Below, one piece after another: positions 42,549 through 50,915 of a stretch of DNA of 64,000 bases. Source of the DNA: Abyssibacter sp036156195 (lineage in GTDB: Bacteria; Pseudomonadota; Gammaproteobacteria; Nevskiales; OUC007); the NCBI GenBank assembly GCA_036156195.1, contig JAYZUZ010000011.1, positions 1 through 64,000 of the forward strand, given 5' to 3'. Position numbers and translations under genes: made by a program. The number at the start of each line of letters is the position of its first letter. The first letter of the stretch is position 1. The notes below the pieces were generated by a model that did no database searches, was not told the origin of the DNA, and was given only the letters and a program-made list of their open reading frames with translations.

Positions 42549-43967
42549 ATGACCCCATCACTGGCTCTTGCCCGCTGGCTACTGGCACTTTGCGCACTTC
42601 CCCTGCTCGCGCAGGCGGCCCCGGTTCCCGAATCGACCCTGCAGCAGGCCAGGCAGCTACGCGACCAGGCCCTGGTCGACGACACGGCCTATGCCCTGCT
42701 GCGCGACCTGACCACCCAGATCGGCCCCCGCCTCGCGGGCACCGAGGCCGAGGCCCGCGCGCGGCAGTGGTCGGTGCGTGCCCTGCAACAACTGGGTTTC
42801 GATCGCGAACAGATTCGCATCGAGCGGTTCGAGCTGGATGGTTGGGTGCGCGGTGAGGAATGGGCTCGGGTCACCGCGCCTTATCCCCAGCCCATGGTGG
42901 TGACTGCGCTGGGAGACTCCGGCGCGACCGGCCCCATCCCGGTGGAAGCCGAGGTCGTGTTGTTCGAAAGCATCGAGGATGTCGAAGCCCTGACCGAAGG
43001 CGCGCTCACCGGCAAGATTGCCTATGTCAGCCACGCCATGGGCAAGACCCAGGACGGCAGCTCCTACGCCTACTTCGGCAAGACCCGATTCGACGGCCCC
43101 GGCATTGCTGCCAGCAAGGGCGCCCAGGCCATCCTGATTCGATCCGTCGGCACGCAGTCGCACCGTATGGCGCACACGGGTTCGACCAAATGGCCCGAAG
43201 GTCAGACACCCATTCCGGCGCTTGCGCTGTCGCAGCCCGATGCCGACCAGCTCGAACGCATGGCCGCTGACGGCGAGACCATCCAGGTCGCGATCAAGGC
43301 CACACCGCGCTTTGTCGGCAAGACCCGCAGTGCCAATCTCATTGTTGACCTGCCCGGCAGTGATCGCGGCGAGGAAATCATCATCACCGGCGGCCATCTG
43401 GACAGCTGGGACCTGGGCACCGGCGCCGTTGACGACGGTGCGGGCATCGCAATCACCACGGCTGCGGTCGATTTGATTCGGCGTTCGGGCCTGCAGCCAC
43501 GGCGCACTATCCGCCTGGTGCATTGGGGCGCCGAGGAGGTGGGCCTGCTGGGTGCCAAAGCCTATGCCGAGGCGCATGCCGATGAGCTCGATCGGCACCA
43601 ACTCGGCTCGGAAAGCGACTTTGGTGCGGGGCGGGTCTACAACATCGGCGCCGACCTGCCGGCCGCGGCCGACCCGGTTATCGACGCCATGCTGCGGTTG
43701 CTGGCGCCTCTGGGCGTGGGCCAGACCGCTCGTGATTACACAGGCAGCAGCGGCCCGGACCTGTCCCCGCTGAACGATCTCGGCCTGCCCTCGTTCCGGC
43801 TCTTACAGGACGGCACCGACTATTTCGACCTGCATCACACGCCGGACGACACCTTCGACAAGATTGATCCCGAGGCCCTGCGCCAAAACGTGGCGGCGTA
43901 CGCGGTGTTTCTCTGGATTGCCGCCAACACCGATGTGAACTTCCGGGCGCAGGACCCGACCGACTGA
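42549..43967 (+). CDS. Exported M28-family aminopeptidase/carboxypeptidase Q-like
   Basis: This 472-residue protein has a signal peptide (ARWLLALCALPLLAQA). A PA-domain-like insert lies in the middle (GKIAYVSHAM ... GAQAILIRSVG). The M28 core shows two-zinc ligands: GGHLDSWDLGTGAVDDGAG (His, Asp), WGAEEVGLLG (catalytic Glu and metal Glu), ESDFGAG, and HHTPDDTFDKI (His). Order and length fit carboxypeptidase Q/plasma glutamate carboxypeptidase-like enzymes. Its stop is one base from the convergent gene's stop. Confidence 0.92.
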   Translation: MTPSLALARWLLALCALPLLAQAAPVPESTLQQARQLRDQALVDDTAYALLRDLTTQIGPRLAGTEAEARARQWSVRALQQLGFDREQIRIERFELDGWVRGEEWARVTAPYPQPMVVTALGDSGATGPIPVEAEVVLFESIEDVEALTEGALTGKIAYVSHAMGKTQDGSSYAYFGKTRFDGPGIAASKGAQAILIRSVGTQSHRMAHTGSTKWPEGQTPIPALALSQPDADQLERMAADGETIQVAIKATPRFVGKTRSANLIVDLPGSDRGEEIIITGGHLDSWDLGTGAVDDGAGIAITTAAVDLIRRSGLQPRRTIRLVHWGAEEVGLLGAKAYAEAHADELDRHQLGSESDFGAGRVYNIGADLPAAADPVIDAMLRLLAPLGVGQTARDYTGSSGPDLSPLNDLGLPSFRLLQDGTDYFDLHHTPDDTFDKIDPEALRQNVAAYAVFLWIAANTDVNFRAQDPTD

Positions 43968-43968
43968 T

Positions 43969-45297
43969 TCAACCGTCCGGGGTGTCCAATCGACCCAGAT
44001 TGGCCTCGGCGCGCGGCAGCCAGCGCCGCGCCTTGAGGGCCACACTGAGATAACGCCGCCAGCCCAGGTGCGACAGGATGTTCAACCGCGAGCGGCGCAG
44101 CCACCAGCCCATGCTGGGCTGGGCACGCAATAGGTTGCGCATGGTGGTCACCATCCGGTCTGGCAGGTCGGCTGCCTGATCGGGATGGGGGACGACCTCC
44201 CAGAGAGCATTGGCGCTGGCATCGTCCATGCCCTGGGCCTCCATGCGCGCGATCACCGCAGCGCTGAGGACTTGCTGGCACATGAACACCGGCTGCAACG
44301 TGATGCGATCTGGTGTGAACAGCGGCCGCGCTGGGCGTGCCCGCAGACCATTGGCCGTGCAGTTGATGAACTGGGCATCGGTGGGGACCTGGACCGTGCC
44401 TTGGTCCAGAGTGATCTGTCCCGGCTCGATCTGCTGCACTCGCCCAAGCCGGATGACCTGGCGGATGGTCTGCAGGGCGGTGAGTTCCTCAGCGGATACG
44501 GTGGCGCAGCGCCAACGAGTGGGCAGGACGGCGTCCGACAGGCGCATCAAACTCCCCCGAGCCTCCAGCCGGACGAACACATCGTCCAGATCACTGGCCT
44601 GGGCGATGGCCTGCACAAAACTGAGCAGCTCGTCCCCAACACCCGGCAATTGCACATGCGCACGGTTCCACAGCCACATGTCGTTGGACACGATCCAGTG
44701 GATGCGGTCGGCTGCCACGCCGTGTCCCAGCAGGAACAGGATGGCGTCGATCCCGGTCTTGCCCGCCCCGACGACGACATAGGGGGAGATGCCATTGCCG
44801 CTATCGACCAGTGCATTGGGTGGAAGTACCCGCACCCCCGGCGCGACATCAAAGCGCGGTGGATGCGTGGCGGGCACCTCTACACGCATGTAGCCGCCAT
44901 CCACGACACGTTTTCTGACGGTGACCGACACCGGATCGCGCGTATCCAGCAGCGAGACAATCTGACCCGCCTCGTTCACTTCACTGCGGAAGAACGCGGT
45001 CACCCGCCCGCTATCGGTCAGGCGGCGCAGCACCCGCTCGTAGTAGGCCAGAATCTCGGACCGCGATGACAAATCGCCGCCGCCCCGGCCCAGGGGCGCC
45101 GAGTTGACCCCGTACGCCAGGGCGGGCTGGTGCAGACAAACAAACGGGTAGGCGTCCACCCAGTGCCCGCCGGGCGCACCGCGCCGATCCACGATCACCA
45201 TGCGTGCATTCGGCTCGCTGCGATGCAGCTCATCCGCGAAGGCCAGACTCATGGCCCCGGCGCCGATGATGAGGTAGTCCGTTTCAATGGCTGTCAT
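43969..45297 (-). CDS. FAD/NAD(P)-binding oxidoreductase-like protein
   Basis: The start is ATG 45297 (MTAIETDYLIIGAGAMSLAFADEL), preceded by GGTGGGAGTCC; the longer frame is not protein-like. The product of about 442 residues has an N-terminal Rossmann dinucleotide site (GAGAMS), a PGGHW segment and a second binding site, VVVGAGKTGIDAILFLL. This is the layout of flavin monooxygenase-like or pyridine nucleotide-disulfide proteins. The substrate is unknown. Confidence 0.8.
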   Translation of the reverse strand: MTAIETDYLIIGAGAMSLAFADELHRSEPNARMVIVDRRGAPGGHWVDAYPFVCLHQPALAYGVNSAPLGRGGGDLSSRSEILAYYERVLRRLTDSGRVTAFFRSEVNEAGQIVSLLDTRDPVSVTVRKRVVDGGYMRVEVPATHPPRFDVAPGVRVLPPNALVDSGNGISPYVVVGAGKTGIDAILFLLGHGVAADRIHWIVSNDMWLWNRAHVQLPGVGDELLSFVQAIAQASDLDDVFVRLEARGSLMRLSDAVLPTRWRCATVSAEELTALQTIRQVIRLGRVQQIEPGQITLDQGTVQVPTDAQFINCTANGLRARPARPLFTPDRITLQPVFMCQQVLSAAVIARMEAQGMDDASANALWEVVPHPDQAADLPDRMVTTMRNLLRAQPSMGWWLRRSRLNILSHLGWRRYLSVALKARRWLPRAEANLGRLDTPDG

Positions 45298-45699
45298 GCC
45301 GGACTCCCACCTGCGGCATGGCCATGACGCGCAATCATGCTCATGCCCCCGTGGCCATTCATCCGGCACGTTCGGTCGTCCATGGCGTATCTCCCTGCAC
45401 CCATGCGGCTGCGTCAGCGCGCTGCGCGAACCGTCCTGTCGCTGACAGTGCACCGGCTCCACAGGACGGTCAATCCACAGGGCATTCGCGCCACGCCGCT
45501 GCGCAGTGGCGCTCGGGGCACCGACACCGCCGTCACTTCGCCATAAAGGAGCTCAGGCCATCGCCGCGATTCGATCGATTCGAACTGAACGAAATCAATG
45601 CATGCAGGTCGGCCAGGCCCACGCGGAGGAGGACTTATACTGCGGCTACACGCTGAGGCGAGACGGCAACAGAGCCAGTGGGCGGAGGTGCCCCGACGC
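45298..45699. other. Intergenic region before the FimV-like gene
   Basis: About 400 bases lie between divergent genes. The several short ORFs here are Arg/His-rich and unconvincing. One notable structure is a perfect 10-bp inverted repeat, ACCGTCCTGT (45430-45439) with ACAGGACGGT (45461-45470), enclosing a 21-base loop. A GGAGGTG ribosome binding site for the FimV-like gene lies near 45684. Confidence 0.5.
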
Positions 45700-46965
45700 A
45701 TGTCAAACGGTCCATCGACCCAACAGCTTTCCGCATGCTGCAGCAGCAGAAAACGGCTGCTCACCCCCTTGTTGGCGCTCTGTGTCAGCACCGGTGCCTG
45801 GGGCCTGGAAATCGGCCCTGCGGAACTCGAAAGCAGTTGGGGCCAGCCACTGCGTCTGATGGTCCCCATCACGCTCTCGGCGCGCGACCGCGAAGGCCCG
45901 CTGGATGCGCAGCTGTGGCTACCCGAGCACCCCGAGATCGAGCCGATGGCCACGCTAACAGCCCGGCGGCGTGGCGCAGACATCCTGCTCGAACTGCGAA
46001 CCGACAGCGCGCTGCGCGCATCCGCGCTCGCGCTGCGGGTGGATGTATGGACGGACCGCGAACGTGTCTCCCGCGCGTTCAACCTGCCGCTGGCCCCTGT
46101 CCCGCGCCCACCCGCGCCCGCAGCCCCTGTCGACGCACAATCCACGGAACCGACATCGGGTGATCGCCTATCTGCCTCGCGCCTGGCACAAGACCCCGCA
46201 GGCGCGGGACTCACGTCCCTGGAGCGATTGCGCGCCAGACAGGCTGCTGCCGCGCAACCCGCCGAGCCGACCCCGCACACCTCGCCGGCACCGTCCGACG
46301 ACGCCCTGCAACAGTCGCCATCCACCGAGCCGGATACGACCTCCACGCCAGCGCAGGTCTCGCGCTGGCAGGGCTGGCAAGTAGCGGGATTCACCATCGC
46401 CCTGCTCGGCCTGGCGTGGCTGCTCTTCCAACGCCTGCGAGGACGCACGGTCCATGTGCCGCCCCCCGGACCGGAGCAGGTCGCGCGCACGGTCATTCTG
46501 CCCTCCCAACCCCGCCTGGCCGAGGCCACCGTCATCCTGCCCGAGGCCCCCGCGCAGACCCCGACAACACCGGCGGACGGTCCCCACGGGGCATCCGGCC
46601 ACGCCCCGCCCGAGCGCGACACGCCCCCCGCGCCACATGACTGGTCGCTCGACACGCTGCAGGTTGAGGACGAAGCTCATCTCCATGAGGTGTACGGCGA
46701 GCATGAAGAGGCGGCGCGGATTCTCCGGGCGTCCATTGAGCAGGGCGAGACACGCGGCGCCTACCTGCTCCGGCTGCTGCGCAATTACGCCCTCGCAGGA
46801 CAGCGTGACGCCTTCGTCGAACTGGCCACCGCCCTGTATCGGGATCGCAAGGATGACCGGAGCATCGACTGGCCGGTCGTCCGGGATATGGGGGCGAAGC
46901 TCGCACCCGAGCTGCCGATCTTCCGGAAAGACCGTCTGGACTTCGACCTGGACGCGATTCACTAA
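45700..46965 (+). CDS. Short FimV-like protein
   Basis: Starting at ATG 45700 the product has about 421 residues. It has a signal sequence (LLTPLLALCVSTGAWG), a FimV-type N-terminal periplasmic domain (LEIGPAELESSWGQPLRLMVPITLS), a Pro/Ala-rich linker and a transmembrane helix (WQVAGFTIALLGLAWLLF). After a second low-complexity linker comes a C-terminal FimV tail (HLHEVYGEHEEAARILRASIEQGE...LRLLRNYALAGQRDAFVELATALY). FimV organises the pole and type IV pili; usual proteins are about 900 residues, so this is a compact version lacking LysM and most TPRs. Confidence 0.8.
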   Translation: MSNGPSTQQLSACCSSRKRLLTPLLALCVSTGAWGLEIGPAELESSWGQPLRLMVPITLSARDREGPLDAQLWLPEHPEIEPMATLTARRRGADILLELRTDSALRASALALRVDVWTDRERVSRAFNLPLAPVPRPPAPAAPVDAQSTEPTSGDRLSASRLAQDPAGAGLTSLERLRARQAAAAQPAEPTPHTSPAPSDDALQQSPSTEPDTTSTPAQVSRWQGWQVAGFTIALLGLAWLLFQRLRGRTVHVPPPGPEQVARTVILPSQPRLAEATVILPEAPAQTPTTPADGPHGASGHAPPERDTPPAPHDWSLDTLQVEDEAHLHEVYGEHEEAARILRASIEQGETRGAYLLRLLRNYALAGQRDAFVELATALYRDRKDDRSIDWPVVRDMGAKLAPELPIFRKDRLDFDLDAIH

Positions 46966-47068
46966 GCCCTAGGCAGGGAAACCAAGAGCAGTCGCTTGAC
47001 ACGTCGAGACATCCACTCTATTTTTCAGAGAACTCCTAAACCACTGCAGCTGCACTTGCGGTTTCTCG

Positions 47069-47083
47069 CTCTGAAATTCAGAG
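47069..47083. promoter_or_regulatory. Operator-like palindrome CTCTGAA-A-TTCAGAG
   Basis: A perfect 7+1+7 dyad lies 27 bases before the ATG of the membrane protein gene (47110). A partial copy (TTTTTCAGAG) is at 47021-47030. The second gene of this operon encodes a winged-helix regulator, so autoregulation through this site is likely. Confidence 0.5.
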
Positions 47084-47109
47084 TTAACTGCTCAACAGAG
47101 GACATCATC

Positions 47110-47658
47110 ATGACCCAGGATCCCAGCCTCCACGATGACCTGAACTACGTGGCCCGCGTCGTCCGCGGCCAGTCGGTTAACCGTGGCGTTCCGGCCATTT
47201 ACTACCTGTGGGCCGTGCTCATCGGCATCGGGTTCTCGCTGCCTGACTTTGCGCCGCAGTTTGCCGGCCTCTTCTGGGCCATTGCCGGGCCCGGCGGCGG
47301 CTTGCTGAGCTGGTATCTGGGTGCGCGCGCCGAACGCCGAAGTGGCGCAACCGACCGCGCCCAGGGCGCCCGGTACGGCTACCACTGGCTGATCTGCGGG
47401 GCCGGTTTTGTACTGGCAGGCATCCCGGGCGCCGAGGGTTTAAGCGGTGCCGCGTTCGGGCAGGCCATGTTGCTGGTCGCCACCCTGGCCTATGGCCTGG
47501 CCGCGCTGCACCTGGACCGTGGCCTGGCGCTGCCGGCCGTCTTGCTGGGCGCGGGCTATCTCGTGATCAAGCTCGCCCTGCTTCCGTACGCGTGGACGCT
47601 AACGGCTGTGCTCATCGCCATCAGCCTGGTCATCTCGGGCCGTCGGGCAGCCGCATGA
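47110..47658 (+). CDS. Membrane protein of unknown function
   Basis: The start is ATG 47110 with AGAGGA upstream (47097-47102); the frame from 46996 is not coding. The product of 182 residues has about five hydrophobic helices after a short soluble N-terminus (MTQDPSLHDDLNYVARVVRGQS). No family is firmly recognised. Its stop overlaps the ATG of the regulator gene (ATGA), a layout common for a membrane sensor or transport partner with a cognate repressor. Confidence 0.75.
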   Translation: MTQDPSLHDDLNYVARVVRGQSVNRGVPAIYYLWAVLIGIGFSLPDFAPQFAGLFWAIAGPGGGLLSWYLGARAERRSGATDRAQGARYGYHWLICGAGFVLAGIPGAEGLSGAAFGQAMLLVATLAYGLAALHLDRGLALPAVLLGAGYLVIKLALLPYAWTLTAVLIAISLVISGRRAAA

Positions 47659-47960
47659 GCCACGCACCGGACCTGCCACTGCAGGCACTGGACAAGCTGT
47701 TTGAACATCGCATGCGCCTGGCCATCGCCGTGCTGCTGCGCCAACACGAGCGCATCAATTTCGCGCGGTTCAAGCAGGTCCTGGAGACAACGGACGGCAA
47801 CCTGGGCGCGCAGCTACGCAAGCTCGAAGATGCCGGCTACGTGGCTGTGGACAAGCAGTTCGAGGACCGCAAACCGGTGAGCTGGTACGCCCTGACCGAT
47901 GCGGGGCGGGCCGCGCTGCAGGCGCATGTTGCAGCCCTGCAGCAATTGATCAGCCAGTAG
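47655..47960 (+). CDS. Winged-helix transcriptional regulator
   Basis: ATG at 47655 overlaps the membrane protein stop. The product of about 101 residues is a MarR/PadR-like winged helix (HTH_34 type): LFEHRMRLAIAVLLRQHERINFARFKQVLETTDGNLGAQLRKLEDAGYVAVDKQFEDRKPVSWYALTDAGRAAL. It probably represses its own operon via the dyad at 47069-47083. A terminator hairpin follows. Confidence 0.9.
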   Translation: MSHAPDLPLQALDKLFEHRMRLAIAVLLRQHERINFARFKQVLETTDGNLGAQLRKLEDAGYVAVDKQFEDRKPVSWYALTDAGRAALQAHVAALQQLISQ

Positions 47961-47964
47961 TCAT

Positions 47965-47993
47965 GCCGGCTGCCGGGGTCAGCGGCAGCCGGC
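47965..47993. terminator. Hairpin between regulator and DUF839 gene
   Basis: GCCGGCTGCC (47965-47974) pairs with GGCAGCCGGC (47984-47993), with one further G-C pair inside. It lies between two convergent stops (47960 and 48002). Confidence 0.6.
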
Positions 47994-48001
47994 GTGGGCC
48001 A

Positions 48002-49414
48002 TCAGCCGGCGCTCGGCATCGGCTGCGCCAGCGGCAGATTGACCCGTACCCGGAAAGGCATGGTGATTTCGTAGGTCACGCCACCGAGGCGGAACGCGGC
48101 GGGCGTGCCCTGCAGGCCAGCACGCTGACTGGAGACATACAGCCGGTCCCCCGTCGGCGCAATGGCCACGCCGGTGACCTCCGTCACGTCCGGACTACCG
48201 GGCAGGCGCAGCAGCGGGATGGTCGTCCGATCCGGCAGCAGCACCATGCAACGCATGTCACCGCCATCCTCCACCACCAGCATCTCGCCATCCAGCGTCA
48301 TGGTGATGTTGTCAACGCCGGCCAGCGCGGGCTCGCTCTCATCCACAGGCGAGCCGATGACGCCGTCGGCCGGGTTGTAAATGCTTTCGATGGTGCCGGC
48401 GGCCAGGTCCATCGCCCAGATGTTGTCATCGCTCTTGGTCGTGAAGAACACGAAGCCATTGAGGTAGTAGACGCCCTCGTTGCCCGCGAAGATCGTGCTC
48501 TCTTCGAGGTAGACATCCGGCTGCGGCGTCCCGTCGTCCACGGCATTCAGCCAGTTGTACGGCGTGGGCCCGGCGCGCGCGGCTTCCAGACCGGCCGGCA
48601 CCTGCAAGACCTGCAGAATGCCCTGGTCCATATCGGGGCGACCGCCGATGGGCCAGGCGGATTCGGAGAAGACGGTGCGGTAGAAGCGGTCGTCACCTGT
48701 GACATCTTCGGTGTGGTAAATCGCCCGACCATCCTCGTCGACCGCTACCATTTCATGGGCCTTGCGACCAAAACGGTCAAGCCGGACGGCCTCGCCACCG
48801 TCGCGCAGCGGGCTGCACTCGAACATGTAGCCGTCTCGGATTTCCTCGCCATTAATCCAGGTCCCCCAGGGCGTGGCGCCGCCGGAGCAATTCGTCGTTG
48901 TCCCGGTCTGGATCGCGTAGGCATCGACCAGATTACCGTCCGCGTCGAACCGCAGGGCCCCGACCCCACCCTGGAAGCCGCCCAGCAACTCGGCGGCCTC
49001 ACGTGAAAGCGCGACCGAGGCATCGCGAACCTCTGCGTTGCTGACATAAATCCAGCCGCCGTCATCGGTACGGAAGCACGCGCCGCCGTCGGGATCGGTA
49101 TGCCACAGATACCCCGGATTGGAAGCAATCGGCGGCTGTCGATTCACGGCCACGACCCGCGAGGTGAATCCCTCGGGCAACTGAATGCCATCCGCGTTCG
49201 CAGCCTGCAGTGGACCCATATCCGCGAACTGACTGCGAAACTCCGGATCCATCACACCATCCACACCGCGGGCCGGGCGGGAGGTACCGCAGGCTGTCAG
49301 CCATGAGGCCGCAGGTACGCTGCCAGCGCAGAACAGCATGTTCTGCAGAAAACGTCGTCGATCCAGCCCGCGCTCCAGCGCGTTTTCCAGTATGGGGTTC
49401 ATGCGGTGTGACAT
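48002..49414 (-). CDS. Tat-exported DUF839 (PhoX-like) lipoprotein
   Basis: This 470-residue paralogue of the protein at 40744-42357 has a twin-arginine motif (LDRRRFLQNMLFC) followed by a lipobox (LTACGTS), so it is a Tat-exported lipoprotein. The propeller motifs match the first copy: GVGALRFDADGNLVDAYAIQTGT, GGATPWGTWINGEE, AVDEDGRAIYHTEDVTGDDRFYR, MTLDGEMLVVEDGGDMRCMVLLP. It lacks the Pro-Asp linker and C-terminal tail. The start could be 49414 or 49402. Confidence 0.88.
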   Translation of the reverse strand: MSHRMNPILENALERGLDRRRFLQNMLFCAGSVPAASWLTACGTSRPARGVDGVMDPEFRSQFADMGPLQAANADGIQLPEGFTSRVVAVNRQPPIASNPGYLWHTDPDGGACFRTDDGGWIYVSNAEVRDASVALSREAAELLGGFQGGVGALRFDADGNLVDAYAIQTGTTTNCSGGATPWGTWINGEEIRDGYMFECSPLRDGGEAVRLDRFGRKAHEMVAVDEDGRAIYHTEDVTGDDRFYRTVFSESAWPIGGRPDMDQGILQVLQVPAGLEAARAGPTPYNWLNAVDDGTPQPDVYLEESTIFAGNEGVYYLNGFVFFTTKSDDNIWAMDLAAGTIESIYNPADGVIGSPVDESEPALAGVDNITMTLDGEMLVVEDGGDMRCMVLLPDRTTIPLLRLPGSPDVTEVTGVAIAPTGDRLYVSSQRAGLQGTPAAFRLGGVTYEITMPFRVRVNLPLAQPMPSAG

Positions 49415-49526
49415 CTCGGAGAATTCAGCCGGGTATTGTATTCAGTCCAGCTTGAGGGTTTATGACAACTCCGTGTGACCTGTTCACGCCTGCCGGGCCA
49501 CCGGCACCGCGTGTCGGCCCGCCGGC

Positions 49527-50366
49527 TCAGCGCCGGGCGCGAATGTCCCAGCACGCGGCGACAAAGCACACGCGATCACCCACAACAAAGTCCTGAAAGG
49601 CGTCCAGCAATTCGGTTCGCAGGCGTTGCTGCAGTCGAACGTCCAGCGAGTCCCAGACCTGCCCCAAGGGCCCCATGCGCGTGACATAGGATTCCAGCGC
49701 AGACAGCGGCATTGCGCAGGGCAGATCCAGCGGCTCAAGCACCCTGTCCCGCCAACCACTGGCCGCGAGCACGGCACGGATCCGAGTCGCGTCAGCCAGC
49801 GCAAACTGACCCGGCGCATCCGGCCGGGCCGTGGGTAGCGTCGGCACCAGCGGAGCAGCCACCCGATTGGCCAGCGTCATGAACGGGTTCTCCGCCCGCC
49901 CCCGCCAGGTCACCACGTGCAGCTCACCGCCGTCTCGCACCCTGGCCCGCAGGCTCCCGAAGCCGGCCACCGGGTCTTCAAAAAACATGACGCCGAAGCG
50001 CGATTGAATGCGGTGGAAGGCCCGTGCACGGCCCGGAAGCTGCTGCGCATCGACCACCTGAAACGAGACGGGCAGGCGGGTCTGTGCCGCACGTTGCCGC
50101 GCCCGCTCGATCATCGCCGCTGACAGGTCGACACCCAGACAATGCCCGTGTCCGGCCAGTCGCGCGGCCGCAGCCAGGGCCGTAGCCCCGGTGCCGCAGC
50201 CGACATCGAGAATTTGCAGATCGGCCCCCTGGGCAACGGCCTGTGCCAGGTGGTGCTCAATACGCTCAAACAGCGTATCGAGCGGAGATTGCAGCGCAGA
50301 CCAGGCCTCGCCTGCCGAACCGTTCCATAGCCGGGACTGCTCGTCTTGCGGGATTGTCGGGGCCAT
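49527..50366 (-). CDS. SAM-dependent methyltransferase
   Basis: This 279-residue class I methyltransferase has motif I ILDVGCGTGATALAAA, the acidic end of strand 2 at GVDLS, and VVDAQQLP. The sequence (WNGSAGEAWSALQSPLDTLFERIEHHL) resembles UbiE/Methyltransf_25 proteins that often sit beside regulators. It is divergent from a MerR-type regulator gene, with a 20-base dyad between them, so MerR probably controls it. The substrate is unknown. Confidence 0.88.
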   Translation of the reverse strand: MAPTIPQDEQSRLWNGSAGEAWSALQSPLDTLFERIEHHLAQAVAQGADLQILDVGCGTGATALAAAARLAGHGHCLGVDLSAAMIERARQRAAQTRLPVSFQVVDAQQLPGRARAFHRIQSRFGVMFFEDPVAGFGSLRARVRDGGELHVVTWRGRAENPFMTLANRVAAPLVPTLPTARPDAPGQFALADATRIRAVLAASGWRDRVLEPLDLPCAMPLSALESYVTRMGPLGQVWDSLDVRLQQRLRTELLDAFQDFVVGDRVCFVAACWDIRARR

Positions 50367-50404
50367 TGGGTCTTGTTCCGAAACGGGCGAGCCGGCAGGG
50401 TTGC

Positions 50405-50424
50405 ACTTAAAGTCGACTTGAGGT
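50405..50424. promoter_or_regulatory. MerR-type dyad operator in a divergent promoter
   Basis: ACTTAAAGTCGACTTGAGGT is a near-perfect 20-base dyad (central AAGTCGACTT perfect), lying 8 bases before the MerR ATG and 39 bases from the methyltransferase ATG. MerR regulators bind such dyads between the -35 and -10 elements. Confidence 0.7.
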
Positions 50425-50432
50425 CAAGCCCG

Positions 50433-50858
50433 ATGGATCTGGATATTGGCACGGTAGCGGCACGCAGTGGCTTGCCGCCTGCGACATTGCGGTACTACGA
50501 GACACGCGGGTTGATTACCTCGGTGGGGCGCCGAGGGCTGCGGCGCCAGTACGATGCCTCGGTGCTGGACCAGCTTGCATTGATCGCGCTGGGCAAAGTC
50601 GCCGGATTCTCGCTGGATGAAATCGGTCAGATGTTCTCCACCCATGGGGAACCATGCATCGACCGTGACCGGCTAAGTGAGCGGGCCGATGCGCTCGAAG
50701 AACAGATTCAGCGTCTGGGCGCGCTGCGGGACGGCCTGCGCCATGCCGCGCGCTGTCCCGCTCCGTCGCACCTGGAATGCCCGACATTTCGACGCCTGAT
50801 GCAGCTCGCCAACCGAGGCAAACTGAGGCAGGCCGGGCCACAGCACCCGCCCGGCTAA
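50433..50858 (+). CDS. MerR-family transcriptional regulator
   Basis: The start is ATG 50433, giving 141 residues. The N-terminal MerR winged helix is DIGTVAARSGLPPATLRYYETRGLI and GLRRQYDASVLDQLALIALGKVAGFSLDEIGQMF. A dimerisation coiled coil follows (RLSERADALEEQIQRLGALRDGLRHAA) and a short C-terminus has cysteines (ARCPAPSHLECPTF). The cysteines might sense redox or metal. It is divergent from the methyltransferase gene, with the dyad operator between. Confidence 0.92.
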   Translation: MDLDIGTVAARSGLPPATLRYYETRGLITSVGRRGLRRQYDASVLDQLALIALGKVAGFSLDEIGQMFSTHGEPCIDRDRLSERADALEEQIQRLGALRDGLRHAARCPAPSHLECPTFRRLMQLANRGKLRQAGPQHPPG

Positions 50859-50915
50859 AGTCTCCACCGGACTGGCCGATGCCCGTTGCAGGGTCCATCC
50901 GCCAAGGCGTCCATC

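Noticed and set aside
45318..45656. 112-codon ORF before the FimV-like gene
   Set aside because: Ala/Arg/His-rich, no ribosome binding site, overlaps regulatory sequence and inverted repeats; not credible.
47963..49006. 347-codon plus-strand ORF opposite the second DUF839 gene
   Set aside because: Shadow frame; low-complexity Arg/Gly/His translation and no plausible domain.
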